DNA of 7,499 nucleotides from Rhodoferax sp. (lineage in GTDB: Bacteria; Pseudomonadota; Gammaproteobacteria; Burkholderiales; Burkholderiaceae_C), in assembly GCA_028292305.1 (NCBI GenBank), contig JAQGMQ010000793.1, positions 1 to 7,499 of the forward strand, written 5' to 3'. The translations under genes were made by a program, and so were the position numbers. The notes beneath the pieces were generated by a model. That model did no database searches. It worked only from the letters and a program-made list of their open reading frames with translations, and was not told the DNA's origin. Shown here one piece after another: positions 1 through 6,045 of this stretch. Each line of letters starts with the position of its first letter. Position 1 is the first letter of the stretch.

Positions 1-1
1 T

Positions 2-82
2 GCTGCCGCTCGGCGGTGCGGGTGGCCCGACCGAGTGACGCGGATGAGCGACCTGCACTACGAACCGAAAGACCAAGCATGA
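2..82 (+). other. Possible 3' tail of an upstream gene (ambiguous frame)
   Basis: Two frames are open from the left edge. One ends with TGA at 80-82, overlapping the ATG of the PEP-CTERM gene as ATGA, a layout typical of translational coupling. The other ends with TGA at 36-38 and would leave a 40-base gap before that gene. Either could be the C-terminus of an upstream gene. The first also contains an internal ATG at 44 that would encode only 12 residues. There is too little sequence to recognise a product, so the frame choice is a guess. Confidence 0.25.
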
Positions 83-651
83 AATCCATCCGCCGCCTCG
101 TCTGTGTCGCCGCCATGCTGGTGGGCAATGCACAAGCCGCCCTGGTGAGCTTCGACACACCTGCGCTCATCGACATCGACCCGGTGACCTCGGTCGCCAC
201 CTATGTCGAAAGCGGCCTGCGCTTCACGGGCGCGGCCGCCGCATTCCTGCCGATCGATGGCGTCGGTTCTGGCGGCAGTGGCGGCCTGGTCGTGCTGGCG
301 GGCGGCCTGCTCAGGCTCAGCAACGCAGCGGGCGGCGTGTTCACGCTGGCGTCGATCGATGCCGGCCTGTTCGATCCCACCGGGGGCGGCGCGGACCTGA
401 TGGCCCATGCCTTGTTCGCCGACAACAGCACGCAGGAGCTGCTGCTGCCGCTCGGCGGCCTGGCCGCGTTCGCCTTCACCAACTGGGCCAATTTGAGTGA
501 AGTGACGTTCAGCGCGCAGGCCGACTTCGTGCTCGACAACGTGTTGGCCGACACCGGCGCGCCGGGCACGGTGCCCGAGCCTGCGTCGCCCTACCTCATG
601 GGTGCCGCGCTGGTCGCCTACGTGATGGCACGCCGGCGCCGCCGGACGTGA
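79..651 (+). CDS. PEP-CTERM sorting domain protein, exported
   Basis: This encodes a 190-residue small exported protein. Residues 1-20 look like a Sec signal peptide: basic MKSIRR, a hydrophobic core, then AQA before an Ala as a likely cleavage site. The C-terminus carries the full PEP-CTERM tripartite signal: VPEP at about 165-168, a hydrophobic segment at about 170-184, and an Arg-rich tail (ARRRRRT). Proteins with this signal are processed by exosortase and are associated with exopolysaccharide and biofilm matrix in Gram-negative bacteria. The middle is Gly/Ala/Leu-rich without Cys, and near 150 has the 'F-x-LDN' pattern common just before the anchor in this class. ATG at 79 was chosen over an in-frame GTG at 16 because it places the signal peptide at the N-terminus; the ribosome-binding site is weak (GAAAGA). 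No exosortase gene is visible here. Specific function is unknown. Confidence 0.85.
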   Translation: MKSIRRLVCVAAMLVGNAQAALVSFDTPALIDIDPVTSVATYVESGLRFTGAAAAFLPIDGVGSGGSGGLVVLAGGLLRLSNAAGGVFTLASIDAGLFDPTGGGADLMAHALFADNSTQELLLPLGGLAAFAFTNWANLSEVTFSAQADFVLDNVLADTGAPGTVPEPASPYLMGAALVAYVMARRRRRT

Positions 652-667
652 GACCGTGAAACGGTCT
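651..667 (+). terminator. Hairpin at the PEP-CTERM gene stop codon
   Basis: AGACCGT (651-657) and ACGGTCT (661-667) form a perfect 7-bp stem with a GAA loop, beginning on the last base of the stop codon. It could end or stabilise the PEP-CTERM mRNA and separate it from the riboswitch-controlled unit. There is no immediate T-run; the nearest is TTTT at 684-687. A classical Rho-independent terminator is therefore not certain. Confidence 0.4.
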
Positions 668-708
668 GTAAGCAAGCGAGCCGTTTTGGCCTGTATGCCA
701 TTTCGAAC

Positions 709-717
709 TGGTAGTAT
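709..717 (+). promoter_or_regulatory. Candidate extended -10 promoter for the riboswitch transcript
   Basis: TGGTAGTAT resembles an extended -10 element (TG-n-TATAAT like), inside an AT-rich island that is unusual in this GC-rich window (about 701-728). A start about seven bases downstream would fall near 724, just before the first riboswitch stem, as expected for a 5' leader riboswitch. No convincing -35 element at standard spacing was found; TTGGCC at 686-691 is 20 bases away. The assignment rests on position and the -10 alone. Confidence 0.4.
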
Positions 718-727
718 TTAAAAGACA

Positions 728-806
728 TTGGCAAACCCGACGAGAGTCGGCGACGCAAAGCTTCAGGCCCTCAGTCGAGCGATCGACCGGGTAGCTGGGT
801 TGCCAG
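728..806 (+). promoter_or_regulatory. Cyclic di-GMP class I riboswitch (GEMM-I)
   Basis: The sequence matches the GEMM-I aptamer block by block: GGCAAACC (730-737), a stem CCGAC/GTCGG (737-741/746-750) closed by a GAGA tetraloop, GACGCAAAGC (752-761), GGCC (766-769), a second stem GTCGA/TCGAC (774-778/783-787) closed by GCGA, and GGGTAGC...GGGTTGCC (789-804) returning to close P1. Compared with the Vibrio cholerae Vc2 aptamer, the base equivalent to G20 is G731, that of A47 is A758 and that of C92 is C803, so the ligand pocket is intact. G at the G20 position predicts c-di-GMP preference; cGAMP-selective GEMM-Ib members carry A there. It sits in the leader of the discoidin/di-heme lipoprotein gene, whose ATG is 76 bases downstream, and so probably controls that gene. 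This is a pattern match by eye, but nearly every conserved block is present. Confidence 0.93.
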
Positions 807-845
807 GATCAACCGATCCTGCACTCGCCGGAGCTGTGCGTTTTC
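804..845 (+). terminator. Candidate riboswitch expression platform / leader terminator
   Basis: CAGGATC (804-810) and GATCCTG (815-821) form a perfect 7-bp stem with an AACC loop. Its 5' arm reuses C804, A805 and G806, which also close aptamer stem P1, so this hairpin and the ligand-bound aptamer compete. Next, GCAC/GTGC (821-824/836-839), or the alternative CTC/GAG inner pairing, forms a modest hairpin followed by G then TTTT (841-844), resembling a weak intrinsic terminator. In addition, CTCGCC (824-829) is an exact complement of GGCGAG (870-875) beside the start codon, so a translational mode is possible. Whether c-di-GMP turns the gene on or off cannot be read from this. Confidence 0.45.
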
Positions 846-865
846 TACAACCGCATCACGCTCAC

Positions 866-877
866 AGAAGGCGAGAG
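866..877 (+). promoter_or_regulatory. Purine-rich ribosome-binding region of the di-heme lipoprotein gene
   Basis: AGAAGG (866-871) and GAGAG (873-877) lie 11 and 5 bases before the ATG at 883, supporting that start. GGCGAG within the region is complementary to CTCGCC in the leader hairpin (824-829), which gives a possible way to sequester it. Confidence 0.5.
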
Positions 878-882
878 ACCCC

Positions 883-3800
883 ATGAAACACTTTGCACCG
901 CGCCCATGGCGCCTAGGTACAACGCTGGGCATTTGCGTCCTGATGGCGGTTTTACTGGCGTCTTGCGGGGGCGGTGGCGGGGCCGGCGACAGCGCGAGCG
1001 CCACCGTGCAGGCGCGGGTCGCGGCAGCCGACGCGGGCACCGCGCTCACCCCCGTGGCAGCCACCGCCAGCAGCTCGGAACGCGGCGACCTCTCGGCCGC
1101 CGCCGCCATCGACCACGACGACAACACCCGCTGGGGCAGCGGCTTCACCGACAACCAGTTCCTGACGCTCGACTTCGGCCAGTCGGTGACGGTCGGCCGG
1201 GTCCGCATCAACTGGGAACGCGCCCATGCCACGCGTTACCTGCTGCAGATGTCCAGCGACGGCGCGGGCTGGACGACGCTCAAGTCCGTCGACAACAGCC
1301 AGGGCGGCGTCGAGGACTGGAGCGGCCTGAGCGGGCAGGGCCGCTACTTGCGCATGCAGGGCCTCACGCGGTCTTCGGGTTATGGCTATTCGATCTTCGA
1401 GATCCAGGCCTTCTCGGGCACGTCGACCGACCCCGTGCCACCGCCCACCCCACCTACGCCACCTACGCCGCCCACGCCGCCCATAACTACGCCGACGCCG
1501 GACCCAACACCCGCGCCGTCGCCCGTCGACCTCAGCAAGCCCGGCGCCGTGCGCAAGCCGGTGACGGCCACGTCTTCGGCGCTGGAGAATGGCGGCATGC
1601 CGGCCACGCTTGCCGTCGACGGCAACCCGGCGACACGCTGGTCCAGCAAGCCCGAGGACGGTGCCTGGATCCAGTTCGACTTCGGCGTCAGGACGCAGAT
1701 CGGCGCGATGAAGCTGGTCTGGGAAAACGCCTACGGCAAGGAATACGCGCTGCAGACCTCCGACGACGGCCAGGCCTGGACGCAGCTGCGCTATGTGACC
1801 AACGGCAAGGGCGGCAGCGAAGAGTTCTACAACCTCGGCGCCAACGCCCGGTACATCCGGCTGCAGGGCGTGGCCCGCGCCAGCCCATACGGCTACTCGC
1901 TGTTCGAAGTTGAATTCAAGTCACCAGGCTCTGACAACACCATGGCAACGCTGGCCACCTCGGCCCTGCCGTTCCCGGCCAATGGCAGCGGCCTGGCCCC
2001 GCTGTCCAACCCGCAGGAGCCGCTGGAGACCACGCAATTCACACTGGCCGATGGCACGCTGGTAACCCGCTTCGGCGTGCGTGGCCTGGCCCGCCATGGC
2101 CGCGAGCGCGGCGAGGAATGGAACGAGATCGGCTACGGCCCGAATGAAACGGTCGACGCCACCGGGCAGCCCGTGGACAAGGGGCCGGGCAACTACCTGA
2201 CCTTCGTCGCCAACTACTTCAAGAACCGCACCTGGGGTTTCGAGATCGTCGACAACAGCCGCGTCGCCGGCGTCATGAAGCCGGTGCTGAAGGTCAACCA
2301 GTACTTCCCGCAAGAGCAACTGCCTGGCGGCGTGGCCTGGTTTCGCGCCTTCGACCGGCCGGGTGTCACCGGCTACGGCTGGATGAACCCTGGCGAGCTG
2401 GTCGACCGCAACCTGGCCATCTGCCCCTCCGTGCCGTATCCGCCGAACGGCAAGCTGGCCAACGCCAACGTGTTCAACAACGGCTGCAGCCTGACAGTCG
2501 ACGGCTATCCGGGACATGCAGACATCGGCGCCGACGGCTTTCACAATGGCAAGAACGTGCCGGGGCGGGCGCTGGTGCTGGGCGATGCGATCGAGGTCTC
2601 GCCCTCGTTCTTCTCCACCCGGGAGGCCATGGCCGCCAAGGGCGACGACGGCGGCATTCGCTACTACGCGAACGAATGGATCTACGTGGTCGGCACGGGC
2701 CTGCGGCCGTGGTACGGCGTGCAGCCCAGGTTGAACTCGATCCCCTTGCCGGCCGAGACGCTGCAGGGCGGCACCGGCTCGGTGTCCTACGACTACGCCG
2801 ACAACGGCAGCTTCATGTTCCAGCAGCCGTTCACCAACATCGGCATGCAGAACATGCAGCGCTTCGTCGAAGGCCGCCGGCTGATCCACACCAACTTCTT
2901 CACCGGCGACCACAACGAGCCGGGCAACGACCGTTACCTGGCCGGTGTCGGCCTGCAAGGCCAGCGCTTCAACCAGTCGGCCTGCATCGGCTGCCACGTC
3001 AACAACGGCCGCAGCCCCGCGCCCTCGACACTGAACCAGCGGCTGGACACGATGTCGGTCCGCACCGCCATGCTGGATGCGACGGGGCGGCAACTGCCCG
3101 ATGCCCGCTACGGCGTCGCGGTGCAGATGAACGCCCGCTCGGCCACCGGCACCACGCAGGACTGGGGCAACGCCGTGCGCGTCGCGGGCTTCGACACCCA
3201 GACGGTCAAGCTGGTGGACGGCCTGGCGGTCGAGCTGCGCAAACCGGTGCTGACCTTCGATGGCCCGGTGCCGCGCATCTATTCGCTGCGCGCGGCCCAG
3301 CCCCTGCTCGGCACCGGCCTGCTCGAAGCCGTGCCCGAAGCCGACATCCTGGTGCGGGCCAGGTCAACACCTGATGAGGACGGCGTGAAAGGCCAGGCGA
3401 ATTTCGTGAACGACCCCGAAACCGGTGCCGTGCGCCTGGGCCGCTTCGGCTGGAAAGCGTCCAAGGCCAGCCTGCGCCACCAGGCGGCCTCGGCCTTGCT
3501 GCAGGACATGTCGGTCACCTCGCCCGTCTACCCGAGCCGCGACTGCCTGGCCGGCCCGGCCGGTTGCACGTCGGCCAAGGCCGAGCGCGGCATCGCGGAA
3601 ACCGACCTGCAACTGGTGTCGCGTTACCTGGCGCTGCTGGCCGTGCCGGCGCAGCGCAGCCTGTCCAGCGGCTTCCCGAAGGGCGTGGCGCCGCTGCCCG
3701 ATCTCAACGTCGATCCGGCCCAGGTGGCCATCGGCGCCAAGCTGTTCCAGGGCATGCGCTGCGCCAGCTGCCACACCAGCGAGATGAAGACCGGCCCGAG

Positions 3801-4128
3801 CCACCTGCTCGCCGAGTTGCGCAGCCAGACCATCAAACCCTACACCGACCTGCTGCTGCACGACATGGGCGCCGGCCTGGCCGACGGCTACACCGAAGGG
3901 CAGGCCACGGGCGGCCTGTGGCGTACCGCGCCGCTGTGGGGCATCGGCTACACCGACCGGGCCATGGGCACCGCCGGCAAGGTCGGCTTCCTGCACGACG
4001 GCCGCGCCCGCAACCTGACCGAGGCGGTGTTGTGGCACGGTGGTGAAGGCGAGCGTGCGCGCCAGCGCTTCACAGCGCTGTCCACCGCCGACCGCGAGGC
4101 GCTGCTGGCTTTTCTGCGGTCGCTTTGA
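883..4128 (+). CDS. Discoidin-domain di-heme oxidoreductase (DUF1111/DHOR) lipoprotein
   Basis: This encodes a 1081-residue surface or periplasmic redox protein. Residues 1-28 are a lipoprotein signal ending in the lipobox LASC (Cys28), followed by a Gly-rich spacer. Two F5/8 type C (discoidin, CBM32-like) domains lie at about 54-178 and 224-346; both end in a YGYS[IL]FE motif, and such domains usually bind carbohydrate. They are joined by a Thr/Pro linker with four TPP repeats (189-200). Residues about 360-690 are not recognised. The C-terminal part is a DUF1111 (PF06537, COG3488) putative di-heme peroxidase/oxidoreductase: CIGCH (701-705) and CASCH (960-964) bind c-type hemes, and GRFGWKA (853-859), LWRTAPLWGIG (1012-1022) and FLHDGRA (1036-1042) are family signatures. 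Substrate is unknown. It is preceded by a c-di-GMP riboswitch and followed by a terminator-like hairpin, so it is probably monocistronic. Domain assignment is confident; peroxidase activity is only inferred. Confidence 0.93.
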   Translation: MKHFAPRPWRLGTTLGICVLMAVLLASCGGGGGAGDSASATVQARVAAADAGTALTPVAATASSSERGDLSAAAAIDHDDNTRWGSGFTDNQFLTLDFGQSVTVGRVRINWERAHATRYLLQMSSDGAGWTTLKSVDNSQGGVEDWSGLSGQGRYLRMQGLTRSSGYGYSIFEIQAFSGTSTDPVPPPTPPTPPTPPTPPITTPTPDPTPAPSPVDLSKPGAVRKPVTATSSALENGGMPATLAVDGNPATRWSSKPEDGAWIQFDFGVRTQIGAMKLVWENAYGKEYALQTSDDGQAWTQLRYVTNGKGGSEEFYNLGANARYIRLQGVARASPYGYSLFEVEFKSPGSDNTMATLATSALPFPANGSGLAPLSNPQEPLETTQFTLADGTLVTRFGVRGLARHGRERGEEWNEIGYGPNETVDATGQPVDKGPGNYLTFVANYFKNRTWGFEIVDNSRVAGVMKPVLKVNQYFPQEQLPGGVAWFRAFDRPGVTGYGWMNPGELVDRNLAICPSVPYPPNGKLANANVFNNGCSLTVDGYPGHADIGADGFHNGKNVPGRALVLGDAIEVSPSFFSTREAMAAKGDDGGIRYYANEWIYVVGTGLRPWYGVQPRLNSIPLPAETLQGGTGSVSYDYADNGSFMFQQPFTNIGMQNMQRFVEGRRLIHTNFFTGDHNEPGNDRYLAGVGLQGQRFNQSACIGCHVNNGRSPAPSTLNQRLDTMSVRTAMLDATGRQLPDARYGVAVQMNARSATGTTQDWGNAVRVAGFDTQTVKLVDGLAVELRKPVLTFDGPVPRIYSLRAAQPLLGTGLLEAVPEADILVRARSTPDEDGVKGQANFVNDPETGAVRLGRFGWKASKASLRHQAASALLQDMSVTSPVYPSRDCLAGPAGCTSAKAERGIAETDLQLVSRYLALLAVPAQRSLSSGFPKGVAPLPDLNVDPAQVAIGAKLFQGMRCASCHTSEMKTGPSHLLAELRSQTIKPYTDLLLHDMGAGLADGYTEGQATGGLWRTAPLWGIGYTDRAMGTAGKVGFLHDGRARNLTEAVLWHGGEGERARQRFTALSTADREALLAFLRSL
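1447..1482 (+). repeat. In-frame Thr-Pro-Pro tandem repeat (4 units)
   Basis: Four consecutive Thr-Pro-Pro codon triplets (residues 189-200) form the core of the linker between the two discoidin domains. Codons vary (ACC/ACG, CCA/CCT/CCG/CCC), so the nine-base units are imperfect at DNA level. Such linkers are extended and flexible, and copy number could vary between strains. Confidence 0.8.
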
Positions 4129-4134
4129 AGCTGC

Positions 4135-4163
4135 CGGTGCCCGCTGGCTTCAGGCACCGATTT
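4135..4163 (+). terminator. Rho-independent-like terminator after the di-heme lipoprotein gene
   Basis: CGGTGCC (4135-4141) and GGCACCG (4153-4159) form a perfect 7-bp stem with an 11-base loop, starting seven bases after the stop codon and followed by ATTT. The T-tract is short. It lies in the 100-base gap between convergent genes. A second weaker stem, CCACG/CGTGG (4197-4201/4209-4213), lies nearer the 3' end of the opposing gene but has no T-run on that strand. Confidence 0.55.
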
Positions 4164-4228
4164 GCCTGCGGCGCGGCCTCGGCTCGCAACGCATGGCCAC
4201 GCTTTCGCCGTGGTGGCGGTCTGGTGGC

Positions 4229-4969
4229 TCAGGCCTGCGCGGGCGCGACCGATGCGCCTTCGATGCCGTGGCGTGCCAGGGCCTCGGCCACGAAGCCGCT
4301 CGCCTTCATGTCCTCCACATACCGGCGCAGCAGCGTGGCCGCCGCTTCGCCCCGGCCCTTGGGGATGCCCATGGCCTGCTGGATCACCATGAAGCGGCCG
4401 GGCAGCAGGCGCAGCCCGGGAACGCGGCGCATGTCGGCCTCGAGCTGCTGCTTCACACCCGCGGCCACTTCGGCGCCCTGTTCGACGAAAGTCGCAACAA
4501 CGGTGGGCGAGGTCGGCGAACGCACCAGCTCGGCGTGCTTGATTTCGCGCGTGAGGTAGAGGTCGTAGGCGCTGCCCTTGCCCACCACCACGCGGTTGCC
4601 GGGCTGGTCGACCTCGGCGTTGAGCTGGATCGGCGAGGCTTCCTTCACCAGGTACGCGCCTTCGATCAACACATACGGCGCCGTGAAGGCAATGCCCGCG
4701 CCGCGCACCGGGTCCACCGCGAAGAAGCCGAAGTCGGCCTGCTCCTGCGTCACGGCCTCCACCGACTTGCCGGCCGCGTCGAACACCACCAGTTCGACAT
4801 CGACGCCGAGCAAGGCGCCGAAGCCGCGGGCCAGATCAATCGACACGCCGAACGGTTTGCCGTCCTGGTCCAGCCTGGCCAGGATCGGGTTGCCGACGTT
4901 GATGGAGGCCCTGAGCTTGCCGGTGGGGGCGAAGCGGGCGACGAGATCGGCTGGGATGGCGGTGGTCAT
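4229..4969 (-). CDS. Family 3 solute-binding protein without a signal peptide
   Basis: This encodes a 246-residue protein of the SBP_bac_3 fold (PF00497), the binding component of polar amino acid/organic acid ABC transporters. Family features are GVSIDLARGFGALLG (41-55), matching the G-[FY]-D-x-D-L-A signature, and DFGFFAVDPVRG followed by FTAPY (79-99). Arg89 sits where family members contact the ligand carboxylate. The odd point is the N-terminus: MTTAIPADLVARFAPTGKLR has no hydrophobic leader, although the family normally acts in the periplasm. The start is well supported by AAAGGAAG a few bases upstream, and the in-frame stretch before it encodes polar residues rather than a leader. No permease or ATPase gene is present nearby. 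It lies 131 bases downstream of the aldolase gene on the same strand and may share its transcript. It may be a cytoplasmic ligand-binding protein; ligand unknown. Confidence 0.85.
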   Translation of the reverse strand: MTTAIPADLVARFAPTGKLRASINVGNPILARLDQDGKPFGVSIDLARGFGALLGVDVELVVFDAAGKSVEAVTQEQADFGFFAVDPVRGAGIAFTAPYVLIEGAYLVKEASPIQLNAEVDQPGNRVVVGKGSAYDLYLTREIKHAELVRSPTSPTVVATFVEQGAEVAAGVKQQLEADMRRVPGLRLLPGRFMVIQQAMGIPKGRGEAAATLLRRYVEDMKASGFVAEALARHGIEGASVAPAQA

Positions 4970-4974
4970 GGTGT

Positions 4975-4982
4975 CTTCCTTT
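4975..4982 (-). promoter_or_regulatory. Strong ribosome-binding site of the solute-binding protein gene
   Basis: Read on the - strand, AAAGGAAG stands five bases before the ATG at 4969-4967. It fixes the start codon and hence the absence of a signal peptide. Confidence 0.75.
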
Positions 4983-5100
4983 GACGGGTGAAGTGGGGTG
5001 GCGAAGTGGGTGACGAGCGGATGGCTGAACGGGTAGGCACAGGCAGAGGCAGCAGGATGTCGCCGTTGGGGCGCGCGACTTCGCTGGCCCGGTCACCGGA

Positions 5101-5793
5101 CTACCAATGCGCGCCGAAAGTCTCACGCAGCTGCGCGATGTGGGCCTCGCCCAGCGGGTCGGCCCGGCGGCCCGCCAGTTGCCACAACTGCGCGGTTTCT
5201 TCCAGCTCTTCGAGCGTTGCCATGGCTTCGGCCGGCGAGCCATGCCAGACGTTCGGCCCGAGGCGGTCCAGCATCACCGCGCGTATCGGCGTGCCGGCGC
5301 GGTGGTAGGCCTTGATGGCGCGTTCCACGCGTTCCGCGGCCAGCGGATCACCGGGCCGCGCATAGCTGATCAGCGGCACGTGGCCGACCTTCATCACGAA
5401 GTAGGGCGTGAGGGCCGGCAGCAACTCCTGCGGCGCCTGTTTGTCGCCAGGTGGCAGCGCCAGCGTCAGGGCCACGCAATGGGTGCTGTGGGTGTGGATG
5501 ATGCAGCGCGCCGGCGCCGCGGTGCCGGCAGTCGCGGCGTAGATGCGGCGGTGCAGGACGATGGTCTTGCTGGCCCGGTCGCCGCTCTGCTGCGTGCCCT
5601 CGGCATCGAGCCGGGCCAGCCGGTCGGTGGCCAGGAAGCCCAGGCAGGCATCGGTCGGCGTGATCAGGAACCCACCCCCATCGGCGGCATCCAGCGCCAC
5701 GCTGATGTTGCCCGCGGTGGCGTGCACATAGCCCCGTTCGAACAGGCTGCGCCCGACCCGGCAGATTTCGGCGCGCGCCTCGGTTTCGTTCAT
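5101..5793 (-). CDS. Class II aldolase/adducin family protein, OtnC-like
   Basis: This encodes a 230-residue cytoplasmic protein of the class II aldolase fold (PF00596), closest in pattern to 3-oxo-tetronate 4-phosphate decarboxylase (OtnC/YgbL). Visible motifs are TAGNIS (26-31), TPTD (45-48), HTH (100-102, two zinc ligands), LTPYFVMKVGHVPLI (128-142) and EELEETAQLW (195-204). Compared with fuculose aldolase FucA, the catalytic Glu73 position is Thr (ASKT, residue 77) and the third zinc ligand His155 position is Leu (DRLGP, residue 178), while an extra His appears at 138. It may therefore be a divergent subfamily with a changed metal site or chemistry. ATG at 5793 was chosen because the family N-terminus begins there; the longer reading from 5979 adds 62 non-family residues. 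A weak GGAAA precedes the start. It probably forms an operon with the solute-binding protein gene and is divergent from the dehydrogenase gene. Confidence 0.85.
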   Translation of the reverse strand: MNETEARAEICRVGRSLFERGYVHATAGNISVALDAADGGGFLITPTDACLGFLATDRLARLDAEGTQQSGDRASKTIVLHRRIYAATAGTAAPARCIIHTHSTHCVALTLALPPGDKQAPQELLPALTPYFVMKVGHVPLISYARPGDPLAAERVERAIKAYHRAGTPIRAVMLDRLGPNVWHGSPAEAMATLEELEETAQLWQLAGRRADPLGEAHIAQLRETFGAHW

Positions 5794-6045
5794 GCGTTGT
5801 TTCCAATCTTGGTGATGCGGATCTGCTTGAGATGTTGTCGCAGGCGTCTGTGACGCCGTCTCGCCTGCGTCCGTGACCGCATTCTGTCGCAGACCCCTTG
5901 CCAGCGCACGCGGCTTTGGCGAGGAGGCTGACGCCATGACCGTTGCGCGGGTACGGCCATGCGCCTGTCGCGCCCCCACGCCGGCCCGACACGGCCAGAA
6001 TGCGCGTCAGCCTCGCCCCTTCAATCTGATTCAAGAAAGACACCC
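5794..6045. promoter_or_regulatory. Divergent intergenic control region between aldolase and dehydrogenase genes
   Basis: This 252-base gap must hold promoters for both divergent genes. It contains a perfect inverted repeat GGCGTC-TGT-GACGCC (5843-5857) and, 23 bases on, a related element TGCGTC-CGT-GACCGCA (5866-5881). The shared core GCGTCyGTGAC (5844-5854, 5867-5877) has a spacing near two helical turns, as expected for a regulator binding two sites on one face. TCTGTCGCAGA (5883-5893) is a further small palindrome. An 11-base inverted repeat, GAGGCTGACGC (5924-5934) and GCGTCAGCCTC (6004-6014), frames the segment next to the dehydrogenase gene. No clear -35/-10 pair was found. Two short open readings across the gap look non-coding. 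Confidence 0.6.

Noticed and set aside
1921..3093. 390-codon open reading frame on the - strand
   Set aside because: It is fully antisense to the di-heme lipoprotein gene, whose heme motifs and domain signatures are clear; GC-rich third positions create long antisense readings. The product shows no recognisable family.
4040..4984. 314-codon + strand open reading frame
   Set aside because: It overlaps the end of the di-heme gene and lies antisense to the solute-binding protein gene. Its composition is that of a shadow frame (His/Arg/Ala/Gly-rich) without motifs.
4989..5012. Short imperfect direct repeat (GAAGTGGGG / GAAGTGGGT) between the aldolase and solute-binding protein genes
   Set aside because: Only two short imperfect copies in G-rich sequence; no palindrome or conserved spacing to suggest an operator.
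5090..5100. CCGGT-C-ACCGG palindrome just after the aldolase stop
   Set aside because: The stem is five bases with a one-base loop and has no T-run on the - strand, so it is too weak to call a terminator.
5794..5979. 62-residue N-terminal extension of the aldolase
   Set aside because: The extension lacks family similarity and a signal peptide, and it would consume the repeat-rich divergent control region.
5959..6045. 29-residue N-terminal extension of the dehydrogenase
   Set aside because: The SDR nucleotide-binding fold begins directly after the ATG at 6046, which has a plausible ribosome-binding site.
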